From positions 62,001 to 126,000 of the forward strand of contig NZ_LUTR01000003.1 of NCBI RefSeq assembly GCF_001597725.1: a DNA stretch of 64,000 nt, in the 5' to 3' direction. Source of the stretch: Neptuniibacter marinus (lineage in GTDB: Bacteria; Pseudomonadota; Gammaproteobacteria; Pseudomonadales; Balneatricaceae). This document shows, piece by piece, positions 16,317-25,610 of the stretch. Position 1 is the first letter of the stretch. The number at the start of each line of letters is the position of its first letter. A program made the position numbers and the translations under genes. Under the pieces are notes generated by a model. It was not told the origin of the DNA, did not search any database, and worked only from the letters and a program-made list of their open reading frames with translations.

Positions 16317-17363
16317 TTAGAGGTCAATACTCAATAGTTCATCAAGATATTCATCCACTTGATTTATCATCTGTTCGTCAGTACCAAAAAGGCCAAGGTG
16401 TCCATCAATGGATATTATCGGTCGCAATTCACTTCCTGGAATCATTTGCTGTTCAGTACGGCAATCATCTACAGTGAAGAACATATCATGACTGATAGGC
16501 ATTACATACGTTTTGGCTTTGATCCTGCCTAGCGCAGCGGTAAGGTCACCTGCTGTATGACGACTGACATCACCTCTTTGCCATTTCCAAATCATTCTAA
16601 GTAGATTGTTCGGATCCATTTGCGCGAAGTATTCAATCATGAAATCATTAACAAAGCCCCTGATGTTGGCGTGCCCAAGATCTTTATGCCTCTTTTTCGC
16701 AAAAAAATCAGTGCTCCACCCCATTACTGTCCACAGTTTTGAATGGCGTTCTAAACCTTCAGCCACTTCGGAGCCTAGATTGTAAAAACCATCCTTAAAG
16801 TTAGGGTCTGATTCGATGGCTTCAATCAACGTTTCAGCAAAGATGAAGTCATGTTCTGTGTTTTTAGCTGTTCCAGCCAAAGGCGCTGCACGTTTCACAA
16901 AATCAGGATAGCGAACGGCCCATTCATAGCTTTGTTGAGCTCCCATTGAACCACCAAAGACTAAAGCAAGGCTCTCTAAGCCATAATGCTCCGTAAGAAG
17001 TTTATGTTGGGCTCTAACATCGTCTCCAATGCGCACGAGTGGAAAAAGAGGTCCTTTCAGGTTCTCAGGAGAGTTACTGGGAGAGCTTGAAAGACCACTA
17101 CCTATTTGGTTGACAATAATGATGAAATATTCAGAGGGGTCTAGAGGTCGACCTTCACCGATATACACTTGCTCCATAATTTTATTGGTACCTGAGTACC
17201 AAGTCGGTATAAGTATAGCGTTATCTTTTTCTGAATTGAGTTCACCAAATGTGGCTACAGCCAGCATACAGTCGGGAATATTTCCACCTTCCTCAAGCTG
17301 TAAGTTTCCAATATTGATTAATTCATAAGGGCCATGAACTTCTTGGGTGTAATAAATACTCAT
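16317..17363 (-). CDS. MetX-like alpha/beta hydrolase
   Basis: A 348-residue alpha/beta-fold protein of the homoserine O-acetyltransferase-like branch. The nucleophile elbow is GGSMGAQQSYEWA, a likely catalytic Asp is in PISHDMFFT and the His is in DGHLGLFG. MetX itself is slightly longer and uses homoserine; this context does not suggest methionine synthesis. The gene lies 37 bases after a flavin monooxygenase on the same strand. A lactone or ester made by a Baeyer-Villiger reaction could be cleaved by such a hydrolase, so an esterase role is inferred. Confidence 0.82.
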   Translation of the reverse strand: MSIYYTQEVHGPYELINIGNLQLEEGGNIPDCMLAVATFGELNSEKDNAILIPTWYSGTNKIMEQVYIGEGRPLDPSEYFIIIVNQIGSGLSSSPSNSPENLKGPLFPLVRIGDDVRAQHKLLTEHYGLESLALVFGGSMGAQQSYEWAVRYPDFVKRAAPLAGTAKNTEHDFIFAETLIEAIESDPNFKDGFYNLGSEVAEGLERHSKLWTVMGWSTDFFAKKRHKDLGHANIRGFVNDFMIEYFAQMDPNNLLRMIWKWQRGDVSRHTAGDLTAALGRIKAKTYVMPISHDMFFTVDDCRTEQQMIPGSELRPIISIDGHLGLFGTDEQMINQVDEYLDELLSIDL

Positions 17364-17400
17364 TTAAATCACCTACTTTAATATGTGTGTAGAACAGCCA

Positions 17401-19029
17401 TTAATCTATTTTAAAACCTGGGTAGCCTTTCTCTGCTACTTCATCACATCTTTTGTGGTAGTCATTAACACCGCCAATATATGATAATAAACGACGAGGC
17501 TTGCCTTCTACATTCGAACCCATGTACCAAGAATCAGTTTTTACAACAAGTGTTTTTGAAGCAACTTCATCGTGATGTTCCACCCATGCATTTTCTACTT
17601 CTTTGGATACTTCTATTGTTTTCTTGCCGTTTTTTAATGCAAAATCGATACAATTTGTGATCCAGTCAACTTGATACTGAAGACAAGTTGTCATGTTGCA
17701 GAGCGCAGCTGATGGGGCAAGAGGTGCGCCAGTGGTAAATAGATTTGGATATCCATGTACTTGGAGGCCCATTGCCGTGGTAATTTCTTGTTGCCATTGA
17801 TCTTTCAATGAACGGTTATCTCGACCTCGAAAATCAATACGGCTAAGGGCGCCTGAGCCTGCATCAAAACCGGTCGCTAAAATAATCACATCGAATTCAT
17901 GAATAGTTCCATCTTCAGTTTTGATACCTTCAGGAACAAATTCTTGGATGGGGGTAGTTCTGCAATCTACCGGCTCTACATTATCTTGTAAATAGACTTC
18001 AAGATAGTTTGATTCTAATGGAACGCGGTGAGTACCGAAGGTGTAATCATCTTTCGTTGGAATTAAAAGGTTACAAAGTTTTTCGTCATTTCCTAAGCGT
18101 TGACGCATTTTATTTCGTACGAATTCTGAGACTTCTTCAGCAATATCTTCATCAAAGAAAATTTCCGAGTAACTAGCTAACCATAATGAAAGTGAGCCCT
18201 CTTCCCAATGTTCCTCAAGGACCGCGAGTCTCTCCTCTTCAGTAGATTCATGCCATGGTTTTGCTGTGAAATCATAGTCAAAACCGGCAAAAGAGTTCAT
18301 TACTTTGTCTTTTGTCTCATCATAACGGTCACACCAATAGGTCCAGTCTTGTTCAGAATATTTCGGGTTTTTCATTGGGATGGCGTATTGAGGGGTTCGA
18401 CAAAAAACTTTCATCGAGCTAACTTCTGGAGCTATTGTCTGAATTACCTGTATACCTGTAGCTCCCGTACCAATTACAGCTACGCGTTTTCCAGTTAAAC
18501 TTTTCGCGTCTTTCGGCCATTTTCCGGTTAGATATGTTTCACCTTGGAACGTTTCTTGGCCCTTAAAGCGGTTCTCGATTGGAGCTGACAGCATGCCGCA
18601 GCAAGCAAGTAAAAACTGAGTATTGATTAGTTCTCCTGAATCAGTAACTACATTCCATCTATTAGTCTCTTCGTCATAGTGAGCAGACTTAATACGAGTA
18701 CTGAATTGGATGTCTTTTTTCAGTTCGTGACGGTCGGCAACATAATTTAGCCATTCTTCAGTTTCAGGTTGAGCTGGGAAGCGCTCGCTGGGTTTCCAGG
18801 ACTTATACATCTCTTCATCAAACCAGTATTGATAGATCTCTGCTTGAGAATCAAAACGAGCACCTGGGTAGCGATTCCAATACCAAGTACCTCCTACACC
18901 GGTAGCTGTTTCGTAAGCGCGTACTTTTAGGCCCATTTTTCTTAAATTATAAAGTTGGTACATACCTGCAACACCAGCACCAATCACCATTGCATCTAAT
19001 ACAGTTACTTTATCAGCTGCTGCATTCAT
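17401..19029 (-). CDS. Baeyer-Villiger-type flavin monooxygenase
   Basis: A 542-residue class B flavoprotein monooxygenase. The FAD Rossmann motif GAGVAGMYQLYNL is near the N-terminus and the NADPH motif GTGATGIQVI lies in the middle, with ATGFDAG late. Between the dinucleotide motifs is FQGETYLTGKWP, the position of the BVMO fingerprint FxGxxxHxxxWP, but with Leu where His is expected. The enzyme would insert oxygen next to a ketone, or act as a more divergent monooxygenase. It heads a two-gene unit with the hydrolase. The start is ATG 19029; GGAG lies 6 bases upstream. Confidence 0.88.
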   Translation of the reverse strand: MNAAADKVTVLDAMVIGAGVAGMYQLYNLRKMGLKVRAYETATGVGGTWYWNRYPGARFDSQAEIYQYWFDEEMYKSWKPSERFPAQPETEEWLNYVADRHELKKDIQFSTRIKSAHYDEETNRWNVVTDSGELINTQFLLACCGMLSAPIENRFKGQETFQGETYLTGKWPKDAKSLTGKRVAVIGTGATGIQVIQTIAPEVSSMKVFCRTPQYAIPMKNPKYSEQDWTYWCDRYDETKDKVMNSFAGFDYDFTAKPWHESTEEERLAVLEEHWEEGSLSLWLASYSEIFFDEDIAEEVSEFVRNKMRQRLGNDEKLCNLLIPTKDDYTFGTHRVPLESNYLEVYLQDNVEPVDCRTTPIQEFVPEGIKTEDGTIHEFDVIILATGFDAGSGALSRIDFRGRDNRSLKDQWQQEITTAMGLQVHGYPNLFTTGAPLAPSAALCNMTTCLQYQVDWITNCIDFALKNGKKTIEVSKEVENAWVEHHDEVASKTLVVKTDSWYMGSNVEGKPRRLLSYIGGVNDYHKRCDEVAEKGYPGFKID

Positions 19030-20025
19030 ATAGATTCTCCATTTTTTATGCTTATTTAGAGTTATTTATAAAAGGGGAAATGTTTATTAAGATAACTTGA
19101 ATAAATATATAGACCTGTAGAAAGGAGATATTGAATAAAAAGTGTTTTTTTTGGATAATTGAGTGGCTTATGTTGTAAAAAAAAAGCGGACTGGTTAAGT
19201 GATAAAATCAGATAACGCAGCCCGCAAAAACAGGGAAAACTAAGTGTTTTATTTCCTGTAGAGGATGTGCAAAGCTAAAACAATGCTAGTGTTTTCAATT
19301 AGAATTTAGTTTAAATGTCTTCTAGCGTAGAAATGCTTGAATACGAAAAATAAATCTAACCTTATTTTAGAGCTAGTTTTAAAGGGTGGCAGGCCAGAAA
19401 ACCGGGGGCGACCGAATATCCCGACCCACCATAAATTAAAGCTAGTAACATAAGGAATTATTTATCTCCTTATCTCTAAACTCGTAATAAATGATGCTCT
19501 TTTTTTTAAGAGTATTATTGAATAATAAAATGTATATATTGAAAAATGCGGGAGCTTTCTGATATTTGATAGATATTTAAATAAACTCTGTTGTGCCCGA
19601 AATATAAGGCCTAAGCGTTTAGTAAATAACATCGGAGGTTTGCTTCCGTTTTTCATCATTCTATTCAGTCTATGTAGTGTCTTCGAGTAAAACTGACATA
19701 TGATTTGAGATGAGCGGTCGACCAACCGAATTCTAACTTTAAGGTCCTACGCTTGATGACGGATTGTTTGGGGAGATTTTAAGTATATTAACTCGCGGTA
19801 ATATTAGTAATAGAACAAGGACTTGAGTGTCTACAAAAGCCTTTGTTATCAAATGATGAGCACAGTAAATGAGGTTAGTTTCCTGTTTTCTATGTAGGTT
19901 ATATGTTTCGTTTATGGGGAAGCTGTCGTAACAAATAAAAACTTATGAGCCATAAAAAATCTCCGATATTTGGGAGAGCACACTGCTGTATGGTGCTTCT
20001 TAGTAACCGGTTTGTATTATTCTGA
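19030..20025. other. 1-kb gap without a convincing gene
   Basis: The monooxygenase 5' region and the 3' side of the sigma-54 regulator. Frames such as 19462-19725 (minus) are low-complexity and have no family resemblance. I searched by eye for a -24/-12 promoter reading into the monooxygenase and found none with the GG-N10-GC spacing. A short G/C-rich patch around 19384-19430 (GGCAGGCCAGAAAACCGGGGGC) stands out in otherwise AT-rich DNA. It may be decayed coding sequence. Confidence 0.5.
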
Positions 20026-22038
20026 TTATAAATCATACTTTTTTACTTTCTGGTATAAAGTACTTTTAGCTATACCAAGTAGTTTAGATGCTTTGGTCAT
20101 ATTTCCATTACTTGCTTGTATTGCTGCTGCAATACTAGATTTTTCGGCATTTTCCAAACTAATGAATCTAGTGTTGTTTAATGTTGTTGAACCTTGCTCC
20201 GTAGGTTCTTCGTTAATGCTTTCATTACCAGTTAAGTATTCAGGAGGAAGGTCTTCAGGTACGAGTATATTTCCCGTTGACATAAACGTCATATATTCAA
20301 GGACATTAGATAGCTCTCTAATGTTCCCAGGCCAGGACATCAATTTCAGCTTTTCGGTAAGTTCTTTTGATGCCTGCTTTCGTTCTGTTTGATAGGTTGC
20401 ACTAATCCTATCTAGAATTGACTCAATTAAGCTAGGAATCTCTTCGTTCCGTTCTGAAAGGGGTTTAAGCGTTATTACAATATTAGCGATTCTATAGTAA
20501 AGGTCTTTTCTGAAATTACCTTTGAGTACCGCGAGCTTTAGATCAATATTGGTCGCTGCGATAAGTTTGAAATTTACAGCTCGTGGTTTTGTTTCACCCA
20601 CGCGATAAATTTCCATTTCTTGAAGAACACGTAAAAATACAGGTTGTATCTCTAATGGCATTTCTCCTATTTCATCCAGAAATAGAACCCCTCCATTAGC
20701 AGCTTCAATCTTTCCGATCATGCCGCCCTTTTTTGCACCAGTAAAAGCGCCTTCTACATAACCGAATAATTCGCCATTAAGTAGATCTTTTGAAAATGCA
20801 CCGCAATTTAAAGCAATAAAAGGGGACTCAGAACTAGTGTATTCCGTATGAATAGCTTTTGCTGCATACTCCTTACCGGAACCAGTATCACCTAATAATA
20901 GAATGGGTAAAGGTGATTTTGCCGCTAGTTTTATTTTGTCGTTTTCATGTGATGGCCCTAGGTTTAGGGTACTTATGTTTGGTGAAACGCTCAATGATGT
21001 CGTTGTACTTTGCGTATTACCGTTGTGATTAATTATTTGTGATGTACCGTCCCTAGGAATATTTACTTTGAACCCTAGTAGCTTATTTCTCTGTTTTGGA
21101 TCTAAGATAGGTTGAATATAATCATCCATTGATTGGTAAAAGGCTAGGTGTTCTAAGTCAGGCTTATCACCGCCATACCTTTCTAAATTCAGCCTAAATT
21201 TCCTACCGTCTTTATATCTAGGTATAAAGCTTTTTAGTAGTTTTTCATCGTTGGTGTTTGATCTTATAAAACGACCCTGTTTATCGAATAGAAGGAAATT
21301 ATTAGAACCATTGAATTTAGTGCTTGAAATAAGTGCTTCTTCAATTTTCGACCAACGCAGTATCGTCAATGTTTGAAGTTGAGATTGAATAGTATTTGCC
21401 CAAGAAGTAACTAGGGGTAAGTGGAAACGGTTAAAGCTATCTGATAACCCTGAAATATCAATAACCCCGATTCTTTGCATGTCATAAGGGTCATAAATAC
21501 AAGCAGCAGTACAACTCCAGGGTTTAAAACCTTCACAAAAATGTTCTTGGCCATGCACTTGTGTTGGTTGATTAGATTCTATGGCTGTCCCTACTGCATT
21601 TGATCCAGTTACCACTTCCCTCCAAAAACTTCCTGGAAGCAAACTGATATCTTTGGCGCGGTCTATAGTCCTCGGGTCACCTGTGATTGTAAGGTTTAGC
21701 GCATTCCTGTCAGTAATAAATAGAACGGTTTCTAAGTCGTTTAATAGTAGTTTCGACTCTTCAATGGTTGAGCGTGAGCACCTTAGCAAGTCTTCATTTT
21801 GACTGAGGGTTATATTCATATCATCCTCAGAAGCAACAACTGGTGCAATCTTTGTTGAGGGGTCCACACCGATTGACTGGCAACGTTCCCATGAATTTAT
21901 GATGCTGCCTCTTACTTTTATGATTTCATGTTTTTCAGTACCACAAAGAAATCGCTCCCAAGCCATATCAATTTCTTTTTGGGAAAAGTCCGCAGGGTTT
22001 TTATTGTTAGATGCATATTTCTGCTGAGTACGGGGCAT
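20026..22038 (-). CDS. AcoR-type sigma-54-dependent activator
   Basis: A 670-residue enhancer-binding protein. The N-terminus (SIINSWERCQSIGVDP) and the GAF-like sensor region match the AcoR group. The AAA+ core has Walker A GDTGSGKEYAAKA, the sigma-54 contact loop GAFTGA in YVEGAFTGAKKGG, and Walker B LFLDEIGEMPLE. The C-terminus is a Fis-type HTH (NGNMTKASKLLGIAKSTLY). It lies between the monooxygenase pair and the divergent DUF1302 cassette and likely activates one or both with RpoN. The inducer is unknown. Confidence 0.92.
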   Translation of the reverse strand: MPRTQQKYASNNKNPADFSQKEIDMAWERFLCGTEKHEIIKVRGSIINSWERCQSIGVDPSTKIAPVVASEDDMNITLSQNEDLLRCSRSTIEESKLLLNDLETVLFITDRNALNLTITGDPRTIDRAKDISLLPGSFWREVVTGSNAVGTAIESNQPTQVHGQEHFCEGFKPWSCTAACIYDPYDMQRIGVIDISGLSDSFNRFHLPLVTSWANTIQSQLQTLTILRWSKIEEALISSTKFNGSNNFLLFDKQGRFIRSNTNDEKLLKSFIPRYKDGRKFRLNLERYGGDKPDLEHLAFYQSMDDYIQPILDPKQRNKLLGFKVNIPRDGTSQIINHNGNTQSTTTSLSVSPNISTLNLGPSHENDKIKLAAKSPLPILLLGDTGSGKEYAAKAIHTEYTSSESPFIALNCGAFSKDLLNGELFGYVEGAFTGAKKGGMIGKIEAANGGVLFLDEIGEMPLEIQPVFLRVLQEMEIYRVGETKPRAVNFKLIAATNIDLKLAVLKGNFRKDLYYRIANIVITLKPLSERNEEIPSLIESILDRISATYQTERKQASKELTEKLKLMSWPGNIRELSNVLEYMTFMSTGNILVPEDLPPEYLTGNESINEEPTEQGSTTLNNTRFISLENAEKSSIAAAIQASNGNMTKASKLLGIAKSTLYQKVKKYDL

Positions 22039-22183
22039 TTTTTTGCTCTCATTATTATTTTTAGATTGGTCTAACGAGCATTCAATTTAGGAATTAAAAA
22101 ATAACACATTACTCAAATCAGGGTAATAGGTCGCATCATTTTCATATGCTGCCAGTTAGCCGTCGTACAATCCATGTAGAAAT

Positions 22184-22220
22184 TTCATAGTTAATCCAAC
22201 TGATTTGGTTTAACTATGAA
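22184..22220. promoter_or_regulatory. 16-bp inverted repeat, candidate activator site
   Basis: TTCATAGTTAATCCAA (22184-22199) and TTGGTTTAACTATGAA (22205-22220) form arms matching at 15 of 16 positions around a 5-base spacer. The site lies about 145 bases upstream of the regulator start and about 300 bases upstream of a sigma-54-like promoter reading the other way, typical for an enhancer. A short A-run follows, so an RNA structure is the alternative. Confidence 0.5.
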
Positions 22221-22522
22221 TAAAAAATATTGCCACGCTTTACCAGTGTAAAACAGTAAACCTTTTTTTAGGCTATTGAAAAGCTAACACATTGGTATGA
22301 TTCTATATAACTATTTTGTTGGAACTAAATGATTAGTTCCTAAGTTTGCATCACCAAGCCCCTGTTTTTATTGGCAATATTCCTAGATAAACAGCCTTCT
22401 GTAAATTGCGTTTGAAAGTCGAACGTAGCGTTTGATTCTCAAACTATATCTGGAAAACTAATCTTTAATAATTGTTTATAAATTCCTTTTTATTCAAATG
22501 CTTATTGTTTTTTATTTGTCTT

Positions 22523-22537
22523 TGGCACGGTAATTGA
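22523..22537 (+). promoter_or_regulatory. Candidate sigma-54 promoter of the DUF1302 cassette
   Basis: TGGCACG-GTAA-TTGA has a perfect -24 element and correct spacing, but the -12 box is TTGA where TTGC is normal. It lies 110 bases upstream of the DUF1302 start and faces it. An AcoR-type activator is encoded divergently, which supports the call. The A at the near-invariant C is a weakness. Confidence 0.5.
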
Positions 22538-22646
22538 TTGCTCTGTTTATGCCAAAGCTCATGAATGTGAAAGTTCATTCAAGTGCTTGGGCGAATGAAG
22601 TTTTAGTTTGTCAAAACATAACAAATATAAAATGTAGGCAATCATT

Positions 22647-24233
22647 GTGAAAAAAAATCAAAAGAAAACCAGTTCTCTACTGGTCGGTGCAGGACTATTA
22701 CTGGGCAGCTTAGCTCATGCAGATGATGACTATAGTGTCAATTTTAGTGGGTACGTTCGTGCCCAAACCTCCATATTTCTTGAAGATCAAGAAGAAACAG
22801 CAGGCAATGACAAGTGGGATGTAGGCATGGCAAGGACATCCTTACAGCTAGAGATGGATGCTCAAGCAGGGGACGTGTTTTGGAAAGCTGTTGGTCGTCT
22901 CGACAAAGAGTATCAGACAAGCTATCTGGATGATCTTGAACAGCTGACACAAACGCAGACCCCAGGAGGTTTTGCTACAACTCAGGATTACTTGGATCAG
23001 TATCAAACAGACAGTTTGGGGGATTTTTTACGTGAGTTTTACGTAGATTTTTCTCTGAATGATCGTGTTGATGTGCGTTTAGGCAAACAACAATTAGTTT
23101 GGGGTGAAAGTGATTTCTTTCAGGCTCTCGACGTGGTTCATGGTTTTGATTATAGGAAACGGCTTTTCTTCGAGAATAATGAAGATTGGCGTAAACCGCT
23201 AATTCTGGCGAACTTTAATGTTGATGTACCAGAACTGGACGGTAACCTGAACTTTTATGTACGTCCTGGTTGGGATCGTGCTGAGGACATGGGTAGTAAT
23301 TTCAACATCGAGGGTGGACGTTGGATTCCTCACCCATATCGGGGCGTAGATTTCACTGCATTTACTGACTACAACGAAGATAATCCAAATGGTGATTGGG
23401 ATGATCCTACCTTTGGTTTACGCTGGAATGGTACGGCAGGCTCAATTGGTTACTCATTTGCGTACTTAAAAACCTTTAATCCTCAACCGATCATAAACCC
23501 TGCGGCCAATTCTGCAGTGCCAGGTGCGTTTGGTGTAACGTCTATGCAGTCTTACGGTGAGCTTGCAAAGAATCAGGTTCTTGGTGACTGGGTGTTCCCT
23601 GAAATAGATGTATTTGGCTTTACAGCGAATACATATAGCCAAAGCATTGATTCTACACTCAGTGCCGAATTCGCATTTATTCCTGACAAACCATATAACT
23701 ATGGTGCTCTGCAATCATCATTACCTGGTTGGGCTGGGGTAAAAGAAAAAGATACTTTGGTCACTATGGTGCGCTTAGATAAAGAATTAGATTTATCTAG
23801 CTGGCTTGGTACCAATCGTCCTTCGCTTACAAGTATCCAACTGTTTGATACCTGGATTGTCGATTATGATGAAAATGATGAAATCGTAGAATTTGCTTCT
23901 TTCGGAGCGAAAAAGAAAGAACATACAACCTACCTAACCTTCTTCACTTTACTCAATTTCAACCGCGACACAATTAATCCGTCTTTAGTTCTGGGTACCG
24001 ACCTTAGTAATGGCGGTGGGTTTGCTATTCCTGCTGTTGAAATGGTCTTTGGCGATAATTGGAGATTCAAAGGCGAAGCTAACCTTTGGTGGACAGATGG
24101 TGATCAGAAGCATGTTGCTGCTGGAAGTGTACCAGGTAGAAACCCACTGGGTGCTCTTGAAAACTCAGCTTCATTCTTCGACTGGTTCGGTGACGATAAT
24201 CAGTTGACCTTTACCCTAACTCGCCAATTCTAG
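22647..24233 (+). CDS. DUF1302 family outer-membrane protein
   Basis: A 528-residue secreted protein with a GTG start and a signal peptide (KTSSLLVGAGLLLGSLAHA). The rest is rich in aromatic-ending beta strands (VDVRLGKQQLVWGESDFFQ, WIVDYDENDEI) and ends in F (LTFTLTRQF), the usual signal for outer-membrane barrels. The family is uncharacterised. It commonly accompanies DUF1329 and RND proteins near genes for degradation or transport of hydrophobic compounds, which is the arrangement here. It is probably an outer-membrane channel. Confidence 0.85.
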   Translation: MKKNQKKTSSLLVGAGLLLGSLAHADDDYSVNFSGYVRAQTSIFLEDQEETAGNDKWDVGMARTSLQLEMDAQAGDVFWKAVGRLDKEYQTSYLDDLEQLTQTQTPGGFATTQDYLDQYQTDSLGDFLREFYVDFSLNDRVDVRLGKQQLVWGESDFFQALDVVHGFDYRKRLFFENNEDWRKPLILANFNVDVPELDGNLNFYVRPGWDRAEDMGSNFNIEGGRWIPHPYRGVDFTAFTDYNEDNPNGDWDDPTFGLRWNGTAGSIGYSFAYLKTFNPQPIINPAANSAVPGAFGVTSMQSYGELAKNQVLGDWVFPEIDVFGFTANTYSQSIDSTLSAEFAFIPDKPYNYGALQSSLPGWAGVKEKDTLVTMVRLDKELDLSSWLGTNRPSLTSIQLFDTWIVDYDENDEIVEFASFGAKKKEHTTYLTFFTLLNFNRDTINPSLVLGTDLSNGGGFAIPAVEMVFGDNWRFKGEANLWWTDGDQKHVAAGSVPGRNPLGALENSASFFDWFGDDNQLTFTLTRQF

Positions 24234-24252
24234 TTATAAGAGGCTCAAAATT

Positions 24253-25530
24253 ATGAATATTGGTTATTTAAAGAAAATATCTCAGGCCGCTGTGTTGTGT
24301 TGGGCTGTTGTTGGAACAGTACAAGCAGCGGAACTACCAGCAGGTACTGTGATTTCTAAAGCTAACTTTGATGCGGTAAAAGATGCACAGTTTGAAGGAA
24401 AGCGTGTAGGAGACATGATTCCTGAAAGACTTGAGTGGATGATTAAAGAACGTGGCTTAACCATGAAGATTCGTCACTCTGAAAAAATTGATGTTGATCC
24501 TAAATACATAGAGGCAACCCAGCAAGGTAAGGGTAAGGTTAAGTTTGATCCGGCTACTAGACAGGTATCGGGTTGGACTTCTGGAATGTTTTTTGATCCT
24601 CAGGATATAGATCCAAATGATCCTCATGCCGGTGATAAACTGATTTGGAACCTTCGATCTCCAACCTATGGCGCAACTATGGATTTACGTGATCTGTCAT
24701 TTGTATTTATCGATGGCGAAGATGGTGTAGAACGTATCCAGCGTTGGTGGTCACGCCGTTATTATATGGAAGGTCGTTTAGACGGTGGTCCTGTTCAGGA
24801 AGGTGATGGCGATATTATGCAGAAGACTATTCTTGTCGCTCAAAGCCCTCAGGATATAAAAGGATTAGGTACTTTTTCGATTAGATACAATGACCCTAGT
24901 GCCGCAAAGCCGGATGATACATGGGCTTATCTGAAATCTGTTAGACGTGCAAGACGTCTTACTGGTAGTGCTTGGATGGATCCAATTGGCGGAACAGTTC
25001 AGCTTTATGATGACTGGGATATTTGGGATGCGGTTCCTACCAAGTATCAATCAACTAAGTTGGTAGATACGCGTTGGGTTTTTGCAATTGCTCACAGCCC
25101 AGAGCTGAGTGTTGATAAAAGTAAAGAGGGCACTAACGCAGAATTCCCAAGCGTTGGCCTTGATGAGAAGCCGTTTTATTACCCTGCGAAACATATTGAA
25201 TGGGAGCCGCGTGAAGTCTACGTAATTGAAGGTACTCCACCTGAGGGGCATCCGTATAGCAAAAAAGTGGTGTATATGGAGAAAGACTGGCCGCGTCCAT
25301 ACCTTGGTGAGGCGTATGACCAAAATGGTAAATTCTGGAAGTTCTTTATCTTCCAGAATCGACCTGAGGTTGCAGACGATGGTTATAAAGCCGTAATTCC
25401 AGTGATTGGTCATGTAATCGATTATAAGGCTAATTTCTCGACTACATGGTCTGCGAATATGAAATCAAATCCGGCTGGCGTGAAAGAGAATAACGTTAGC
25501 TTGAAGCAATTACTAAAAATTGCGAGATAA
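24253..25530 (+). CDS. DUF1329 family periplasmic protein
   Basis: A 425-residue protein with a clear signal peptide (AAVLCWAVVGTVQAAELPAG). DUF1329 proteins have a LolA-like lipid-binding fold, so a role carrying a hydrophobic ligand through the periplasm is plausible. Recognisable stretches include DPQDIDPNDPHAGDKLIWNL and RWWSRRYYMEG. It follows the DUF1302 gene by 19 bases, so the two form one transcription unit. A strong hairpin terminator sits just downstream. Confidence 0.85.
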   Translation: MNIGYLKKISQAAVLCWAVVGTVQAAELPAGTVISKANFDAVKDAQFEGKRVGDMIPERLEWMIKERGLTMKIRHSEKIDVDPKYIEATQQGKGKVKFDPATRQVSGWTSGMFFDPQDIDPNDPHAGDKLIWNLRSPTYGATMDLRDLSFVFIDGEDGVERIQRWWSRRYYMEGRLDGGPVQEGDGDIMQKTILVAQSPQDIKGLGTFSIRYNDPSAAKPDDTWAYLKSVRRARRLTGSAWMDPIGGTVQLYDDWDIWDAVPTKYQSTKLVDTRWVFAIAHSPELSVDKSKEGTNAEFPSVGLDEKPFYYPAKHIEWEPREVYVIEGTPPEGHPYSKKVVYMEKDWPRPYLGEAYDQNGKFWKFFIFQNRPEVADDGYKAVIPVIGHVIDYKANFSTTWSANMKSNPAGVKENNVSLKQLLKIAR

Positions 25531-25557
25531 ATTAACAGAAATATTTCCTTTAATTGA

Positions 25558-25597
25558 CTGCTAGGCAGTGATTGTATCGCTGCTTAGCAGATTTTTT
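25558..25597 (+). terminator. Intrinsic terminator/attenuator after the DUF1329 gene
   Basis: CTGCTAGGCAGTG and CGCTGCTTAGCAG pair over 13 positions with wobble pairs, followed by a T-run (ATTTTTTCC). The next gene starts only 14 bases later, so it may act as a partial terminator lowering expression of the downstream transporter genes. Confidence 0.8.
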
Positions 25598-25610
25598 CCT
25601 GGTTCATAGT

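Noticed and set aside
19030-19330. Sigma-54 promoter for the monooxygenase
   Set aside because: No sequence with GG-N10-GC spacing on the minus strand was found by eye.
19462-19725. 87-codon minus-strand frame in the 1-kb gap
   Set aside because: No family features, low complexity, no ribosome site.
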